Shown one piece after another: positions 10,641 to 22,157 of a stretch of DNA of 64,000 nt. This DNA comes from Datura wrightii. Taxonomy: Eukaryota > Streptophyta > Magnoliopsida > Solanales > Solanaceae. The notes below the pieces were generated by a model that saw nothing but the letters and a program-made list of their open reading frames with translations, did not search any database and was not told the DNA's origin. Both the position numbers and the translations under genes were made by a program. Numbering within the stretch: position 1 is the first letter of the stretch; every line of letters starts with the position of its first letter. The stretch is from positions 58,310,001 through 58,374,000 of the forward strand of contig JASDFA010000018.1 of the NCBI GenBank assembly GCA_035772735.1, in the 5' to 3' direction.

Positions 10641-12344
10641 GATCACTAATTATATTTAATACATCATTTTGTTGTAGATAGTATTCTCCCCATGCTTTCT
10701 TGTGTTCCTTCTCTTCTACAGCTCCCACATAATTATTGCAAGTATTGCATTAAAGATGATCTATAATTTGGGAACCGTATGAAAGGTCCACCACATGTTA
10801 ATGACATGGTGTAGTTGTAATCCTTCAAAAAAAAATCTGCAAATTAGCAAACTGACTTCAAAGCTGCAAAGTTAATGAAGATGTTAGAAATAAGTGATTC
10901 AAAATTTTTTATTTGTGCTCTTCGTAGCACCAACACCTTGAGACTGTGTTGATTTTCATCCTTCTCAGAATTGTCATCAGTAAGGATTCTTCTATGCAGA
11001 GCCCTCCACATAAAAAAAAATTTTGATTTTGATAGGTAGGCCCTTGGTCCATAAGTTATCAAAAGCAGTCAACTTCTCTCTCTTCTATCTAAGTATATGC
11101 TTTATCATTATCCACTTTCAGAAGTTTAGGATAAATATTTTTCTATAAGAATGTCACCAGATCCTTAGATATGTCTTGTCTTAATTTTATATTCCATTCC
11201 TCTCCATTAATGAATTCTTTGACTTTTATTTCTTTATCTTTGGCGTTTTATGCTTTTATAAAATAAAGAGCTCCTTGTTTGGTCCAGTTAACAAATTAAA
11301 GACAAGATTTACTAGCTTTTATTTGCTACCAGATCTGGTGTTCAACTTCCTTTCTAACAGGGATCATTTGCTTCCGAACATGTGAGGCTTCACTTTCTTA
11401 AACAATAATAGGATGTAGTTTCTTGCGATATTTATTGCCCATGTATGAGCTCCAAAGTGCCATAGATGTTCTGAAATTCCATCATAGCTAGGCAAAAAAG
11501 GAATTTGATACTTCTTGAAGTGATCTAGGGCTCAAAACTCCTTCATCTTTTGAAAAACACATTTTCCCCATGATATCCAGTGTCTTCTTTTTGCTTCCTC
11601 TATATTCCTCCAGAAAAACTTAGCAAATATTCTATGAAGCTATTTTATGACTCCCACTGGGGGATTCATAACAGATAGGAGATATACTGACATGGTTTGT
11701 AGGACATGTGCTATTAGAATGTAACTACCACCATATGATAATAATTTGTTCTGCCAAGATAAGACTCTCTTCATTACCTTTTACAAGCTCTTCATAGTGC
11801 CTTATTTTCCTCCCATAAAACGGTATACATCCTAAACAAGTGAATGGAATGCTACTACTTCTTACAACAATTATTCTCTTTATCCTATTCTTGACAACAA
11901 TTGATACATTGCCATGAATGTAAAAAATGCTCTTTGAAATATTAATCAATTATGCTGAGGTGTTTCCGTATTCATTTAGAACCCTCGTCATCTTCTTCAT
12001 AGATTTATTATATGTTGAGCAAAATAATATAGTATTATCTGGATAAGGTAAATGAATAATTTTTGGACTCTTCTTGGTAAGTCATACCCTTTGAAATCTT
12101 TTTCTTTATATAGTTTACTTAGTCATCTAGCTAGTAACTCTGTTGCAATAATGAACAAAATGGAGAATAAGGGATCCCTTTGTTTTAAACCCCTAGAAGT
12201 GTGGAAGAAACAACAAGACTATCCACTAATCAGATTTGAGAATCAATTATTAGATACCAGTCTCCATACTATATTTATTATGATTTCAGAAAAACAAATT
12301 GCTCTATTATCTTGCTAAGGAACACTCGTGATACTCTATCATAA
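10641..12344 (-). pseudogene. LINE ORF2 middle part with zf-RVT-like segment (decayed)
   Basis: Heavily broken minus-strand coding remnants between the RNase H and the reverse transcriptase. A segment at 10844-11062 reads YLSKSKFFFMWRALHRRILT followed by DDN, matching the zinc-binding RVT domain of plant LINEs (kv.fflWr..h.riPT.dnl). Other stretches such as LEEYRKQ-like and GKMCFSKDE-like pieces around 11500-11620 are hard to place. No intact frame exceeds about 75 codons. This is one decayed ORF, not separate genes. Confidence 0.65.
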
Positions 12345-12483
12345 GTCTTGAGTGTCCATCTTAACCACCATATTTTTTAGCTTATTCCTCTGGTTAATGT
12401 CTCTTATTATTTCTTGAGCTATTAATACATTCTCAGAGATACTCGTTCCTTTTACAAATTCATTTTGATTTTTGGAGATTAAC
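12345..12483 (-). pseudogene. LINE reverse transcriptase, piece 3' of the E1 insertion
   Basis: The minus strand reads LISKNQNEFVKGTSISENVL followed by IAQEIIRDI, the classic plant L1 reverse transcriptase block (LIS.NQ..F..GRSI.dNilla.E). The reading frame resumes across the 40-kb E1 insertion at 52770, once one copy of the ttaac duplication is removed. This proves both flanks are one element. Downstream stops show decay. Confidence 0.85.
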
Positions 12484-14072
12484 TGATGTGTTGTGAGTTT
12501 ACAACATTTTCGACGCTCAAAACTAAGAAAATAACATGAACTTAGGTGTGTTTATATGAATATAAGACACTTTTTCTTTGATTACAGGACAAATAAGTGT
12601 TGGAACAAGAATGTGCAAAAGAAGTCTAAAAGTGCAGAAAATGGGCTAAAGTCACAGTCTCAGTACGAGCCGTAGGTTGATGGTATGAGTCATACTAAGA
12701 ACCGTGAAAAGTTTCAGATGGATGGATTGTGAATGCAACCTACGAGTCTCAGTACGAGCCGTACAACACTGGTACAAGTCGTAACATTGGGTCATGGAAT
12801 ATTCAGAGAAAATTGCACAAAGGTAGACTCCTGATATAGATAGACAGTACAAGTCATGTCGGAGAGGTATGAGTCGTACCATCACACTCATGACAAACTT
12901 CAAAAAATTTCAGATTTCTCAGAGTCAAGCCACAGAAGCAAAGTACGACTCAGTAGGATGCATGTACGAGTAATACCAAGGCCCAACACTTAGCCAATTT
13001 TGAGCAAGCCAAGGACTTATAGATAGAGGCACGACCAGTACAATCCTGCTATGGGTCGTATGATCAATCGTGACTCAAGCGGCTACAGTTATGAAAATTT
13101 ACCCTGTTAGCCTAGGAAAAGGATTCTTATGTCTGTATTTTTTATATTTTATTTTTTAGAGAAGTTGTTAGACGCATCTAGAGAGATAGTTAGAGAAGTG
13201 ATTTTGAGGAAGAACATAATATTGAGTTGATTAACTTATAATCAATCTTTTCTTGAATTCTTCCTCGATCTTTGTGAATTGTTCTTGAGTTATTTCTGAT
13301 ATAATCAAAGAAGCTTTTCTCTCATCTACGATTGTAAGTATTGAATTATGTGTTTAATGATGAATGCATATCAAAACCTTGCAACTATGAGAGGCTAAAA
13401 CCTCCATAGCTAGGGTTGTGGGAACCATGATGGATTAACGAGCTAGGGATACACAAAAGTGATTCAAAACCAATGCAAAACGCTTGTATTGTATTCTCTT
13501 CATGCTTAAACATTTCTTAATGGTGTATAACATTAGGACTTGCCCGAATTCTTTACTTGCTTGAGCCTAGAGAGGTAGAGATTAGGAAAAGAGGACTACA
13601 ACAAAGCCTTGATCTTGATGATCATTGTATTAACTTGAGCTGTGGTCGCAAGATAGTTAAATTTGGAAGATATTGATAACGGATAGTTTAAAACCGCTCA
13701 TGAGACCTGACCCGGTGATTGAGTATAGTCATCCAATTGGGACGAACCAGTTATTTGGATGAACCCTAGTTATCAGTTCTACAAGTAAGAATTGGTATTG
13801 ATCACATGTATACCCGAAGAAATTACGAACCCATGGGGAACACAAACCCTAGTTATTCTTCAATCTTGATTTACATCATAATTTTAATTGTTGTTTTAAT
13901 TATATTTTCTTAAATCCCCCATATTGGAGTAACTAACCAACAAGTTCACTTACCGGCATTAGTCTAGATCTTCCATATTCCCTGTGGGTTCGACCCTAAC
14001 CTCTTAGTTGGGTTCTTTATTGACAATGTTCTTTTCATACTTCAATAGGAGGTGTGAGTTTGAGTGTTATCA
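12484..14072 (+). repeat. E1 5' LTR (family A)
   Basis: 1589 bp from tgatgtgttg to gtgttatca. It matches, on the opposite strand, the two E3 LTRs (22158-23747, 36981-38571). It includes a palindrome array at 12655-13085, an AT-rich TATA-like run near 13135, and the phrase ccctgtgggttcgacc near the 3' end that is common to these LTRs. Confidence 0.9.
12655..13085 (+). promoter_or_regulatory. E1 U3 palindrome array
   Basis: About ten imperfect copies of an 11-base palindrome with one central base, e.g. TACGAGCCGTA at 12664-12674 and TATGAGTCATA at 12684-12694. The latter contains ATGAGTCAT, the classic bZIP/GCN4 half-site pair. In the 3' LTR copy (51370-51785) the array stops about 40 bp before TATATAAATA. 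Confidence 0.65.
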
Positions 14073-14077
14073 AAAAG

Positions 14078-14094
14078 TGGCATCGTTACCGGGG
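14078..14094 (+). promoter_or_regulatory. E1 primer binding site (degenerate tRNA-Asp)
   Basis: tggcatcgttaccgggg starts six bases after the LTR. Against the site complementary to plant tRNA-Asp(GUC), TGGCGCCGTTGCCGGGGA, it has three mismatches. E4 carries the perfect form and E3 another variant. Confidence 0.65.
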
Positions 14095-14199
14095 AATACA
14101 ACTAAGACTAGATTAATTGCTTGTATTTGACTTTTGGTAGTTATTTCCTGAATTACGTTTTCTTTTTGTTTTTGATACCCACAGGTTGTTGCCTGGTGA

Positions 14200-15044
14200 A
14201 TGCCAAGCACTCAGAGTAGTGGAAATCCCCTGATTCTATTGAACCCCGAAATTGAACGAACACTGCGCAGAATGAAAAATTAGGAATAAAGAGATGCCCG
14301 TATAGCTGAAGAAGCTAGGCAAGTCGAGCTAGCTCGGCAAGCTGCACTTCAGGATGCAGAGGATGCTAGAGATGAGGTTGTTAACGCTGGTCGACATGGG
14401 TGGGACAACAAAGGTCATAGATTTTCTCCTCAGTTCTTCGATGATGTGGACCCAAAAATTGATGAAATGGGGTCAACTGGAGCAATTGTACCAGCAACAC
14501 TACCCGCTGGGGCCAAATTTGGCATCACGAGCATCATGATTCAACTGTTAAACACGAAAGGGGTGTTCAGTGGTCATGCAATGGATAACGCCAACTTGCA
14601 CCTGATGAACTTTGTTGGAATATGCAAGGCGTACAGGTTGCCTAGAGTTAGCCAAGATGCCATCAGACTTAGTCTTTTCCCCTTTTCTCTGTCAGGGGAA
14701 GCCACTTTATGGTTATCGGAGTTGCCCAACGACTCCATAACCAATAGGAGGAAACTCAAGCAAGCCTTTTTAGAGAGATTCTTTCTCCCCTCCAGAATGT
14801 TGCAGCTTAAGGATGATATTTATAATTTTCGAGAACTTAAAACCGAGGCACTTCATGAAACTTGGCTGAGATTCAAGAAGAAGTTGACAAAGTGCCCAAA
14901 CCATAAAATTTAAGATGACAGTTTGTTGAAAATTTTCTATAGGTCATTAAACAATAGCACAAAAGCTGTAGCAGACACAGTGGCGGTAGGAGCATTGATG
15001 AGTCACACCTGGGAGCACGTTGCCACTATTCTTGACAAGGTGAC
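14200..15044 (+). pseudogene. E1 gag, N-terminal part (retrotransposon gag domain)
   Basis: Codes for the capsid-forming protein of a Ty3/Athila-like element. The likely start at 14200 (MPSTQSSGN) is followed by two early stops near 14282 and 14288, then by an Arg/Glu/Ala-rich helix and an open frame from 14446. The core reads SLFPFSLSGEATLWLSELP, then FLERFFLPSRMLQLKDDIYN and HETWLRFKKKLTKCPNH, the usual retrotrans_gag signature. The nearest relative in the window is E2 gag (39487-40116). A stop at 14911 (TAA) is followed by more gag text. E2 inserted at 15045, inside a segment whose reading resumes at 44537 with KTNRAWHTRE. Confidence 0.85.
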
Positions 15045-16189
15045 TGATAACGTCTAAAATATATCCTTAATATAAAGAATATACACGGCTGAAGTATCAA
15101 AATAAGTAACCTAACGGGTGCTGAGGTGAATCCCACAAGGACTAGGGAATGATAGTTACAAGTGTCGATTGCGAAATTGTCGTTGGCTTGCACTACGCAG
15201 ATTTAATATAAAAACAAATAAAATTGGGGGGTTGAAATTTTTAGAGAATTGTATTGGGTGATTTAGTGAAATAAAATAGCAAGATCAGCTAAGTTGTCAA
15301 CAAGGACGTGGAAGACTAGAGTTGCGGTGTAGATGAAATACTAACTAGAACAGGACATGCCAGGTCATCTCACAAGTTCAACAAGTGTAAATAATCTTGG
15401 GAGGTGGGTAATTACAGCTTTTCAGCCTTCTAATTACCTCTTACTGGAGTTTTGTCAAACCTCTAGTCACAATTTAACTCAACCCGATTTGATTTGGATT
15501 AGCAACTGCACTAATTTCTAGATATTAGCTGCTAATAAGGAGTGAGAATATAATTTCAGCTATTTCTAGTCTAATTTCACAATCTCTTCTCCATGCCCAC
15601 TACTAAATTCTCTTCCAATACTTAATTATTCTTTTACAAGCAACAATCAAGCAAGAATAAATAGACTCATATCATAATCAATGGACCTTCCCTTATAAAT
15701 TGAAAAGAATCTAATAGATTTACACTTATTTGAACAAAAATGAAGATGACTATAGCAATACCCAATCTAATTAAGTATTCATCATCACACACCTCTAGTT
15801 AATGATTTTAGCTCCTCATGGTTAAGAAATTCAAAACACATTCATCAATGGCATCGTTGAATTTAATAGCAAGAGTAGAAAAATCAACTTCACCAGATAA
15901 TCTCCAACAATAGATGAAACTTACTAGTACAAAGAAGAAATAGAGCAGAGTACTTTCTACAATTTTCAATCAGAATCTCCCTATCTCAGCTAAGAGAACG
16001 TTCTTCAGCTAAAAGGGGAAACAATGATGTGATGTAAGTTTTGTTCTCTCTCAATAACTCTATTTCTATCTCTCCTTCTGCCTCCCTTCTGTACAAAGTA
16101 CTTTTTCTTCCCTTTATATCCTGAAAAGTAGGGCATTTTTTTTTATCTATTTTCCAATGTTGAACGATTATACCCCCATGAGCACTGTT

Positions 16190-16480
16190 CTAGAATTAGC
16201 GAAGACACCGGCGGTTCTCCGGTTCCGATCCATAAATCGCCGAGTATCTTTTCTGAATCCTCACCTAATTCTAATAAACATCGGCGGCTCACCCGACATT
16301 TTGTCGATGCCAATTCGTGAACCGTCGGGTCTTCAAGCAATTTTTCAGAAATTCTAGGTATCTTTCGGTGACTGAACTGGCGACTCGCCAATGGCAAGTC
16401 GCAAACCACTAGTGGCATCAATCCTCAGAGGTAGGGATGTTAGGCCCTTGGCCGGTGTTTCACCGATTTTCCTCTGCGAA
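16190..16480 (-). promoter_or_regulatory. E2 U3 palindrome array
   Basis: Dispersed motifs built on TGGCGA-C-TCGCCA (16378-16390) and GGCGGTTC/GAACCGCC-like pieces, upstream of the minus-strand TATA box. The same motif class recurs in the other LTR (41650-41960), in the partial LTR at 1-360, and in the E2 interior (20230-20470 and 21220-21480). Confidence 0.6.
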
Positions 16481-16628
16481 TCACCAATTTTACTCTCACT
16501 CCCTTCTTTTTGCTTTATTTTTGCTCTTTTCTTCAAATTTAGTCATCTATACACAATAAAAGCAAAAAGGGCATAAAATTCAAATAATCAACTCAAGAAC
16601 TAAATAAAAATTTAAGTGTTAGAGCTTA

Positions 16629-16653
16629 ATGAGTTGGTAAATTACCAACTCAT
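16629..16653. repeat. Perfect 25-nt palindrome at the E2 LTR terminus
   Basis: Arms ATGAGTTGGTAA and TTACCAACTCAT flank a single A, two bases inside the LTR end. An identical copy is at 502-526. The copy in the right LTR was split by the solo LTR that inserted at its centre (42093-42107 and 44513-44529). Confidence 0.9.
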
Positions 16654-16655
16654 CA

Positions 16656-18668
16656 AACCCCCAAACTTAAATCATTGCTTGTCCTTAAGTAATGCAATAC
16701 TCATTTATTGAGAAATATGCCACTTGTATTCATGATTATACCTCGCTAATCACCTGACTAAGAAAACCCAAAAATACTCACACGCTCACTGAAAAAGAGA
16801 AGAAAATACCCCAAAAGATCCAAACAATGAAGATGTTTCAAGCAGGAAACTACTTTCCACAAAGCAAAGCTTATGAAAGGAATCATTTAGCAAAACAAGG
16901 GAATTGCTCAACCAAGAAACACACATAGCATCTTAAGTTATAATTAGTGCGAATTCAAAGCTTGCCTTAGACTGAATGCTCTTGCTTCTCCAAAAAGGAA
17001 TGATGCCACTCACCAAAATAAGGACCCCTATTCTTTTGATCATGTGATCATTTGAATGCACACAAGGGATTGTTTGGAAGAGACACTCACACTCATTCTC
17101 CCAAAAGAAATCTTCATGCATACACTTTACCCATAGGCTTGCCCTTCATGTAATTCGCCACTAATGTAGAGTAGCTGCACCTAGAATCATTTAGGTCTTG
17201 CGGATTATGATGTAGGCTTGGGGTAAGGGTAAGATGAAAATTTGGCTATAGTGATAAGATGAAAATTTGGCTATAGTGACTAGATCCTCCTTAATGCTTT
17301 TTGTGAGCATACCTTACATCAATACCACTCACTTCACCTTGCTTCCCTTCTTTTCTTTTTGATGACTTTCATTTCTTTAACGACCCCCCTTATAACCCCT
17401 TTGGCTTTCACAACTAACCTTATCACCTCAAGAGGAAACACCGGTTTACACAAATTGTCTTTTTCTTTTTGATTTATCCTTTGGTGCATTTTGACACAAG
17501 GCGGTGTTCCCCTCTCACTATAATTCTTATCTTCCCCTTTTGTTTTGCATACCCCCAAACTTAGGCTTTTACCTCATTTTTTTTAATTTTTTTTCACTTC
17601 CTCTTTCTTGGAATTTAAGCCTCATTTCATTACTTATCTTGTCACTAGAATTTGGGGAGAATGGGGGCCAAACAGAGGTATTAAGAACGGTCTTAAGGCT
17701 TGTAATGTGATTGCCAAAGAAAGGGTCTCAGGATCAACATTGACTAACAAGGATCAATGCTCATGGAGGCCATATGGGTGAAGTGACTAGACAAATAAAA
17801 GCCTAAACTTATGTTCTTGGCGCAACTACATCTAGGATTTCACCTTGAGTCACATTTGGGCAAGTTCTAGACAAGATATACTGCATGAGATTCATCAAAA
17901 TTTCCTCACTACAGAAGGCATCACCTTTAAAGGGTTTACAAGAGTCATTCTCAACACAAGATACCACATTAGGACATCAAAGCTGGCAAACATCATAAGT
18001 CAAGCAAAGAATTTACAATGTATGGCAAAGAATGCTATGCTACGGTGTCAACACTTTCTCATTATCTTCATTTTCATGCCCTTATTTTAAAATTCCATTT
18101 TAACAATTTTTTCGGTGGTGCCTCTCAAAATAACTTCACAAAAGACTTAAAGCAACATGATATTCTCCCTTAAGAATGTTGCCACTCAATCCATCATCTG
18201 GAAATGCCAACTCGGTTCAACAATAAAAATAAATAAAAAAATTGCTCCTTGGGAAAGAATCGTGGTCAAAACAAAACCCTCAGAGTTTTAATTTCTATAC
18301 TACTATTCACAATAGTGAAAAAGGAACAAGACTTTGGGGTCATTTTATTCAAGATTTTTAAGATTTTAAAATTCAAAATAAAGACCCTTAGTCACTAGTC
18401 ATCCATCATTAGAAAAATTGAACCAAATCATTCATTCCATTCAAAACAAGACACGCCCAACAAGGGCAATCATCAATCATTGAAATAACACAAAAGCCTG
18501 ACAAAGGCTGGACTTACTCAAACTCAAACAAAGACATAAGAGCATCAAAAGAAACATCCATCCCTGGCCCCCTCATCAATTGCGCTCATCCCTCCCCCAC
18601 TTAAGAATATATATAGTCCCTAATGTAAATATGTATAAGGAAAAGGGATAAGGAACTCCCTGAGTGGG
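16656..18668 (-). other. E2 3' untranslated region with polypurine tract
   Basis: On the minus strand the region ends in aagtttgggggttt next to the LTR, a clear polypurine tract, preceded by CTTA-AGGA-CAAG, a decayed form of the pre-PPT hairpin. The rest is noncoding, with pyrimidine-rich stretches and a 25-bp exact tandem duplication at 17231-17280. The open frames seen here show no family features. Confidence 0.65.
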
Positions 18669-20112
18669 TCACTCCTCTTCATCGTCAGCATCTGCCTCAC
18701 CACCATCGCCGCTGGCCTCATCTAGCCCAGCGAAATCATCTCCCAGCCCTTTAAAAAGATTATCAATTGGCCCCCAAACTGAGGAAGGAGCAACCATTGC
18801 AGCATCCAAGGCGCTCATTTCTGGCACTTCTACTGAAGTTCGACTCTTCCACTCATGTACCTCAGTTTGGAGGGAAGTGACTGCCCCTTCCATTGCATTT
18901 ACCCTCTTGCATAGCGTGATGACATTCTCGTATAATGAGTTGAGCTCCTTCTTAATATTTTTGGCAATGAGTGCTGGGAGGCTCTTAGCCAATCATTGGA
19001 GTTGGCTTTCATGCGAGTTTGTCATCTCCACAAGTCTATAGAGACCACTTGGCTGAGAGGATTGTAGAGGAGGAGATGCTCCCGTTGAGGCTTGTCTCCT
19101 GATGCTTGTTCTTACATTTCCGGCTGGGGCACATTTGACTTTGGGGCATGTGGTGGTTGGTCTGACCCATGGGAGAGGGATCCTTCTTGTACTCCAAAGG
19201 CATGCAGTCTCTTTCTTTTCATTTCTGGTGCTTCGGCGTCTCTCTTCCTCTCAATGTCTATCACTCCTAAAGCAGCGGAAGGAGTTTCATCAGGGAATAG
19301 AGGCACCCTAGCAGCTGCATAAAGCTGGGAAACCAAGACGGCATAGCGCATTGAGGTACTGGACTACCAGACCTTTTTCTTCATTTGCTGAGCAACAATT
19401 TTCCCGAAGTTAATGGGGACTCCCATCATTATGCAAGCAATAAGGATGACGGTTTCAAGGCTAACCCTCTGCTCATTTTTAGAGGGGATGATCCAAGCAC
19501 AAATAAAATCTAGCCACAGCTTGGCCTTGAACTTCAAGTCGTGGCGAGAAATTTTGCCACCCATTGAATCCTAGAGAGGATTGTCAACAGCTATGATGCA
19601 GCCTACCCAAGCGAACTGATTCTTCATATTAGGTACCTGTGCCATGTACTCCATAACAGAGTCAATTTCATCCTCCCAAAATAGGTAATTTATGGAAGCA
19701 TGGGTTATATCAACTTTCACTCCCCGGATCATACCGATGGCAAACATGGAAAATCATTCACTTTGCCCCTGTGATGCATACTCTCTTGTCGGGCCTGATA
19801 TGAGGCAAGAATTCTGTTACCAAGCTGGGGTAATAAGGCAGGAGAGGGTTGGAAAATGCTTTCCATTTCCTGTCTGTGAACTACTCGGTGATGTTGGGAA
19901 AATCACCTTTTGAACCCGGTCAAGTCAAACCGCTTCTCCAAAGTGATTGATTAGCCTTGACAAATGACGTAATGCTCTTGCATGTTGGGGACACAGAAGG
20001 TTATTGCTTATTTGGTATTGACATGTGGTGGGGAGGCCTTTTCCTTGCCCTTTCCCTTGCTATAAGATGAGGTAGGTGCCTTTCCTTTGCCTGTGTTCCT
20101 TGATGAAGACAT
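18669..20112 (-). pseudogene. E2 env-like ORF (plant transposon protein domain, PF20167-like), broken
   Basis: The frame starts at 20112 with MSSSRNTGKGKAP and a Lys/Gly-rich basic N-terminus, is stopped near 20010, then resumes with RFDLTGF and ITEYFTDRKWKAF-like text (frame changes). At 19364-19564 comes LWLDFICAWIIPSKNEQRVS then LETVILIACIMMGVPINFGK, the core of the domain found in the third ORF of Athila-like elements. The C-terminus (18669-18992) is a helix ending in an acidic tail (ADADDEEE). The function of this protein family is not established; it is often compared to envelope proteins by position only. No signal peptide or membrane segment is evident. Confidence 0.75.
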
Positions 20113-21590
20113 GATTTGTTTTTACTCAAGAATGATGTTAGTGACCTGCTATTTGAAGAGAAAATTAAAATAATTAAAACTAGTCTAGGGGAGAACTGAG
20201 AAACAAGGGAACCAAACAATTATTGAAAGAACCAATAGCACTGGTGAAGGATAGGTGGTTCGTAGAAGGGATTTCGCAAATCGCCGATGCCTTACAGAAA
20301 ACTGGGCAAGAGAGGGAGGTATCGGTGGTTAAGCGATGTTTTGCTGGTCCAGGTTCATGAACCATCGATGTAACTTGGGATTTCCTCAGTGACTTGAAGC
20401 CAATTTAGAGTGATCTGGCGTTCCAACGATGATTCGCCGAAGTTGATCGGCGAAACACCGGACCCCATCGTCCCCAAATTTTGAACTTACTCTTCACAGA
20501 AATCCATTAACACATACTTACACACAACATGATAAAATTAGCACTACTCCATTCACACACATTCTCACGACATTTATCCCTTAAGAATGGCATCACCCGG
20601 TCTATTATCGGGCAAAACGTTTCATTTTATGCACTTGGGTTACTCAGACTTCACCCTTTTCAACATTTCACACACCAAAGCACATATTGTCCATTCCATT
20701 CAACAACCATAGGATATTCATGAGTTCAAAAAGGAAGGGAGACAAAATAATACTCCTAAAAAGAATTAGTACCAATGACAAAATTAAGACAAGGGCAAGA
20801 AAATGTTCACCAAATTGGAGGATTGCTGGCACACTTGAATTTCAAAAAGCTTAGTTAAATTTTGCAAAGGCACTTTGAGATATATTGTAGCAGAGGAAGA
20901 AAATATGAGTGAAGTGAGTAGGTTAGTGAAATATGGAAGGGGTTATATAGGTGAAAAGTGGAAGTTTGATAGGTTGAGAGGAAGGTGGAGAGTTTAATGT
21001 GGTGTATTGGTGGGAAGTGGGAAGGTGGAAAGGTGGAAAAGTGGAAAGGTTGAAAATAGATGACTATGGGGAAACGGAAATGTTGGGTAGTGGAGAGACA
21101 AAAATGGAAGGGAAAAATGCTGGAAAAAGGGGAACTAGGGGAATATTTGCAGACTAGGGCGGCTGGTAAGGTATTTGGGATTTTGTGGGCCAGCTTTTTA
21201 AATTTCATTTTTCAATAAACTCGTACCTTGACCGGCGTGTCATCGGCGATTTGTTGAATCGCACCAACGGTCCGCCGCTTCAATTTCCTTTGCCATGTAT
21301 TTTGCCCAGTTATTTGTTTCTTGGCCGGTGGTCCATTGGCGGTTCGTGGATGGAATCGGCGATCCGCCGGTTACCCGCCGTTGATGTTCCATAGCTTTAG
21401 GTCTCCTGTCTTCAATCGGAACCCCACCGGCGGTTCACGGGTTCATTTCGACGGTTCGCCGATGGCCTGCCGATTCTTCAATCCAAACCTCAGCCTTTGT
21501 TCCTCATTTCACAGCTCCTAAAAATACAAAAACATCAAATAATTCCCTAAACACTTAGGTTGTCTCCCAGGAAGCACCTTAGTTAATGTC
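20113..21590 (-). other. E2 leader between protease and env-like ORF
   Basis: Noncoding. In minus-strand order it holds the spacer motif (21556-21598), a palindrome array (21220-21480), a TATA-like CTATATAACC (plus 20941-20950), a T/C-rich leader and a second array (20230-20470) containing TTCGCCGA/TCGGCGAA at 20433-20454. This could be an internal promoter for the env-like ORF (inference). Confidence 0.5.
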
Positions 21591-21613
21591 GTGGCAGGAT
21601 GTAGACCTTTTCT

Positions 21614-22152
21614 TCAACAACTCTTTTCTGACGGATCATCATCCGACTCAATCTTCTTCAGCTCCAATACCCTGTCTTCTTCTTCATTTTGTAATACTCC
21701 AAACACCTTGCATTCGGGGGGGGGGGGGGGGAGGGGGGGTTCAACTAATGGACACACCTTGAAGGTGACCTTCTCACTTCCAACTCGAAATTTTAGCTCT
21801 CCAAGCTCCATGTCCACCACGTCTCTCCCTCTAGCCAAAAATGATCTTCCCAAAATAATGGGAACCTCTGCATCAATCTCACAATCCAAAATAACAAAAT
21901 CAGCCGGTAGAATAAACTTGCCTATTCTCACCAACACATCTTCTAACACCCCGGCCGGTCTTTTTATTGACCTATCTGCCATTAGCAGTATCATTGATGT
22001 CGGTTTCGTGCTTCCGAGTCCCAATTTTTGAAAATGAGCAGGGATATAAAATTTATGCTGGCGCTAAAATCACATAGAGCCTTTTTAAACACACATATCC
22101 CAATTGTACATGTGATTGTGAAAGCTCCGAAGTCCTCCCATTTGGGGGAAAG
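21614..22152 (-). pseudogene. E2 aspartic protease (C-terminal part of gag-PR)
   Basis: Retroviral-type aspartic protease that would cleave the Gag polyprotein. The minus strand reads FGAFTITCTIG, then ALCDFSASINFI with the catalytic Asp in C-D-F-S (family form C-D-L-G-A-S), a frameshift near 22010, then MADRSIKRPAG, FILPADFVILDCEIDAEVPI, ILGRSFLARGR and DVVDMELGELKFR. It ends shortly after a Pro run encoded by a G/C homopolymer (21716-21739). No reverse transcriptase follows; the spacer hairpin comes within about 40 bp. Upstream it joins gag across E3 at 38577. Confidence 0.8.
21716..21739. repeat. Poly-G tract
   Basis: Sixteen Gs, one A and seven Gs on the plus strand, inside E2 protease (Pro codons on the coding strand). 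It has obvious G-quadruplex and slippage potential; its length may be unreliable in sequencing. Confidence 0.9.
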
Positions 22153-22157
22153 ATTAC

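Larger units (their letters stand above)
15045..16655 (-). repeat. E2 3' LTR (family B)
   Basis: 1611 bp, tgataacgtc at left to aactcatca at right on the plus strand. The minus strand carries GGATATAAAGG (16112-16122), a TATA box, about 70 bp downstream of the palindrome array at 16190-16480. It is closely similar to the right LTR once the solo insertion there is removed. Confidence 0.9.

Noticed and set aside
12655..13085. CRISPR-like array
   Set aside because: Repeats are short, imperfect, palindromic and irregularly spaced in a plant LTR; there are no spacers or cas genes.
18664..19041. 125-codon plus-strand Ser/Pro/Ala-rich frame
   Set aside because: It is the antisense of the acidic tail of the E2 env-like ORF.
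20855..21208. 117-codon minus-strand frame rich in His, Phe, Pro, Ser and Thr
   Set aside because: It derives from an A/G-rich leader repeat (gtggaaag units) of E2; no domain and not conserved in E1 or E4.
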